From Actinomycetota bacterium (GTDB taxonomy: Bacteria; Actinomycetota; Geothermincolia; Geothermincolales; RBG-13-55-18), in assembly GCA_014360685.1 (NCBI GenBank), contig JACIXB010000011.1, positions 1-64,000 on the forward strand: DNA of 64,000 nt, read 5' to 3'. The translations under genes and the position numbers were made by a program. Shown piece by piece: positions 62,103 through 64,000 of the stretch. The number at the start of each line of letters is the position of its first letter. Position 1 is the first letter of the stretch. Below the pieces are notes generated by a model, which ran no database searches, was not told where the DNA came from, and was given only the letters and a program-made list of their open reading frames with translations.

Positions 62103-63224
62103 TCACCGCGTCGCCGCGGACCCTCCCCGGCCGCTCTTCACCCGCTTCACCGACCACCCCTTCGTCGAGAGTATGTCCTCCGCCTCCCGCAACGCCTGGC
62201 GCAACCTCTCCGTCACCCCCTCCAGGATAACGAGGTTCCCTCCGCACAATTCCCCGCGTCTCCACAGCGCCTCGGGGACGGGGAGGAAGGCCTCGCCCAG
62301 GACCAGGCGAAGCACGGCCAGGACCCTCCGAACCGCCCTCCCTTCCTCCTCGCCTACTTCAAGGCCACGGGAAAGGAGGGGGACGAGGTTCCCGCTCCCC
62401 ACCGGCCCCGGGCGGTTGTCGCGCAGGAAGAGTATCTCGTCGGTCAGCTCCTGGGGGCCGGCGCGGCGGAGCCCTCCCCGCCCGAGCAGGACCTGGCGCA
62501 CCCCGTAGCCCCTCACCAGTTCCCCCGCATGCCCGGGAAGCTTGTCGGCATGCACCACGGCCACCACTTCGCCTCGAAGCGCCTCCTGGAACTCCTCCGC
62601 GCTCCAGGGAACCCCTTCTCCTCCGCCCAGGTCAAGGATCAGATAGGCCAGGCCCAGGGAAGCCATTTCCGCGGCGAGCGCCCTCAAACGTTCGAGGTCA
62701 CGGGCCTGGCCCTTCCCTTGCCGCTTCCCCGCTTTCCGGCCCCCCGCCGCGCCGCCCCGCAGGTCCAGGACAAAGGCGGGAACCGCCTCCCTGCCCGCGA
62801 GCCCGCCGGCCAGTGCCTCCGCGGCGCGGCACAGGCGACCCTCCTCGCCTTCCAGCCCCAGAAGGGAGACTATATCGCGGCGACCCAGCGCCTCCTGCCT
62901 GGTTAATTTTTCCACAATCCCGCCGAGGCCGGGTAACGCCGCCAGCTCCTCGGCCGCCTCCACCGGGAAACGGCCTTGGATCGCGGCGGCCGCTTCCTCC
63001 GGGAATAGCACCGCCTTGAGGAGCACGCCCCGAGCCTCGAGAAGACTCGCCGCCTTCCTCCCTTCTTGGGAGGGCACGGCTACGGCCGTGGTGCACAACT
63101 CCCCGGCCTGAGGAGGAGCGGGCACCAGCCGGACGCGGAACCCTCCCTCCTTGAGCAGCGCCTCGGCGCGCAGCATGTGATGGGTGGAAGGGAAGACGAG
63201 AACCGCTTCGCTCTTCCCGGCCAC
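62103..63224 (-). CDS. DUF3343 protein fused to a degenerate HydE/BioB-like barrel
   Basis: A 373-aa protein. Residues 6-78 match DUF3343, a putative Se/S-carrier-like fold, with the conserved C44 in PPQAGELCTTAV. Residues about 95-345 follow the order of HydE/BioB radical-SAM barrels: a start LTRQEALGRRDIVSLLGLEG, a strand/helix core, and the C-terminal pattern PLLSRGLE, VLAVLRLVLG, LPVPEAL and CGGNLVILEG. However, the C-x3-C-x2-C cluster motif that should appear near residue 155 is absent, replaced by LRGGAAGGRKAGK. It would not bind the radical-SAM cluster. It lies 3 bp after a CxC redox-protein gene. The HydE link is my inference. Confidence 0.65.
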   Translation of the reverse strand: MAGKSEAVLVFPSTHHMLRAEALLKEGGFRVRLVPAPPQAGELCTTAVAVPSQEGRKAASLLEARGVLLKAVLFPEEAAAAIQGRFPVEAAEELAALPGLGGIVEKLTRQEALGRRDIVSLLGLEGEEGRLCRAAEALAGGLAGREAVPAFVLDLRGGAAGGRKAGKRQGKGQARDLERLRALAAEMASLGLAYLILDLGGGEGVPWSAEEFQEALRGEVVAVVHADKLPGHAGELVRGYGVRQVLLGRGGLRRAGPQELTDEILFLRDNRPGPVGSGNLVPLLSRGLEVGEEEGRAVRRVLAVLRLVLGEAFLPVPEALWRRGELCGGNLVILEGVTERLRQALREAEDILSTKGWSVKRVKSGRGGSAATR

Positions 63225-63227
63225 GGC

Positions 63228-63608
63228 CTACTCTTCCCGCCTCACCCGGCCGGTCTCCACGGCCTGTTCCACTTCCTCCAGGTCGGGCACCCTGCCATAG
63301 GCCACCAGCCTGCCGTCCACGGCCACCGCCGGGAGCACGTAGCGTAGGGAGAAGGCCACCCGGGAGGCGAAGTCTTCCTCCCCCGCCCGGCTTAGGTAGG
63401 CGGCCAGCCGTGCCAGGCCTTCGGTGTAGCCGCGGTCATCGGCCATGGAGTAGCGGGTTATCTCCGCCGAGGGGAACCTCTCCTCCACCTTGGACATGAG
63501 CACCTCCAGGCGGGACAGCTTTTCCGCCTCCCGCAGGGAGACCGGCCCGGCACAGGAGCACGCCGGGGCGGGGATGAAGAACTCCACCCTGTGACCTGCG
63601 ACCCCCAT
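63228..63608 (-). CDS. Small thioredoxin-like protein with CxC motif
   Basis: A 126-aa protein with AAGGTGGG before the ATG (63608). FFIPAPACSCAGPVS carries a C-x-C motif, and the end LPAVAVDGRLVAYGRVPDLEEVEQAV matches a thioredoxin-like fold with cis-proline. Such proteins reduce or transfer metals or disulfides. It lies 3 bp before the DUF3343/HydE-like gene, so the two are co-translated. Confidence 0.7.
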   Translation of the reverse strand: MGVAGHRVEFFIPAPACSCAGPVSLREAEKLSRLEVLMSKVEERFPSAEITRYSMADDRGYTEGLARLAAYLSRAGEEDFASRVAFSLRYVLPAVAVDGRLVAYGRVPDLEEVEQAVETGRVRREE

Positions 63609-64000
63609 GCCCACCCACCTTTCCCTAAGTCGCATTCAGAAAGGCGTCGTCCGGGAGACCCTTTTCCTGATTACCAGGAACCAACCATCCCTATTTTTAC
63701 CATCAGCGTCATTTTCCACGGAGCCCGAGGTCTCCCTTTTTGCCCCATGAAAACCGCGCCTTTGATCTCGAGTTCAACGCCATGATGATCTTCCTGCAAC
63801 AGCTTATACTGCTACCCATGACTTACCTATCCGCCGCCACGGAGACCGCGCCTGTCCCACATCTTGCCGGGCCTCCTCCCGGCAAACCCATCGAGCGGCG
63901 GGACCTCCCCTTTTTGCCACCCCATCATTAGGCTTCGAAGGCTTGCGGGAGTTGTTACCGCTTCTCCTGGAGCGAACCACCGTCGGCGGCCGTCACCGCC
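63609..64000. other. Right edge, no gene seen
   Basis: 392 bp to the window end. It should contain the promoter of the CxC redox operon. Only short open frames without motif are present. Confidence 0.4.

Overview
The window is a GC-rich bacterial chromosome segment with tight gene packing, frequent GTG/TTG starts and strong Shine-Dalgarno sites. Several genes suggest an anaerobe, probably deep-branching and possibly thermophilic: an aldehyde:ferredoxin oxidoreductase-like protein with a ferredoxin, a CoA-dehydratase activase, several Fe-S proteins, a CooT-like protein, archaeal-type phosphoglycerate mutase and a type III-style CRISPR accessory nuclease. An anaerobic Actinobacteriota lineage of the Geothermincolia kind is my best guess, but it is an inference from gene content and no rRNA or marker tree is available here.

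Region 1 (1-6.2 kb) is the leader-proximal end of a CRISPR array read on the minus strand. It has 13 complete 37-bp repeats, a leader with a recognisable promoter, and a minus-strand cassette of a CARF-HEPN nuclease, cas6, cas1 and cas2. No cas10 or other effector is present. A sigma-70-like factor follows. Region 2 (6.2-12.6 kb) holds palindromic repeats, a WYL regulator, an acetoacetate-decarboxylase-like gene divergent from a CoA-dehydratase activase, and a trxB-trxA-DUF3842-cooT operon. Region 3 (12.6-21.9 kb) has a HD/MoxR/VWA operon, a radical-SAM protein, an MscS channel and two small membrane proteins. Region 4 (21.9-30 kb) encodes envelope functions (HtrA protease, lipoprotein plus FtsX/MacB-type ABC exporter, membrane protein) and argS.

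Region 5 (30-41 kb) carries an alpha/beta hydrolase, apgM, a PP-loop-like protein, the MoxR-DUF58-transglutaminase trio and a YhaM-like HD nuclease. Region 6 (41-51 kb) has a cupin/DUF6398/pRiA4b fusion, a C45 acyltransferase-like protein, a 2-oxoacid dehydrogenase E1 alpha/beta pair, and a TetR-regulated ABC-2 exporter with a candidate operator. Region 7 (52-64 kb) has uridine phosphorylase, an Fe-S protein, tRNA-Ser(CGA), a beta-propeller protein, tadA, an AOR-like gene with its ferredoxin, a HAMP-type membrane protein, an IS3-family relic, and a group with an Fe-S protein, a DUF3343/HydE-like protein and a CxC redox protein.

The main non-genic signal is two families of short dispersed repeats sharing the core CTGACCCC. 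They recur between 13 and 57 kb, often in pairs, and several abut or enter the 3' ends of genes. One supplies the last 11 codons and the stop of the AOR-like gene, apparently replacing its natural C-terminus. The other outstanding signals are the palindrome over the -35 box of the CRISPR promoter, the effector-less CARF-HEPN CRISPR cassette, and a DUF3343 protein fused to what looks like a HydE-type radical-SAM barrel that has lost its cluster cysteines.
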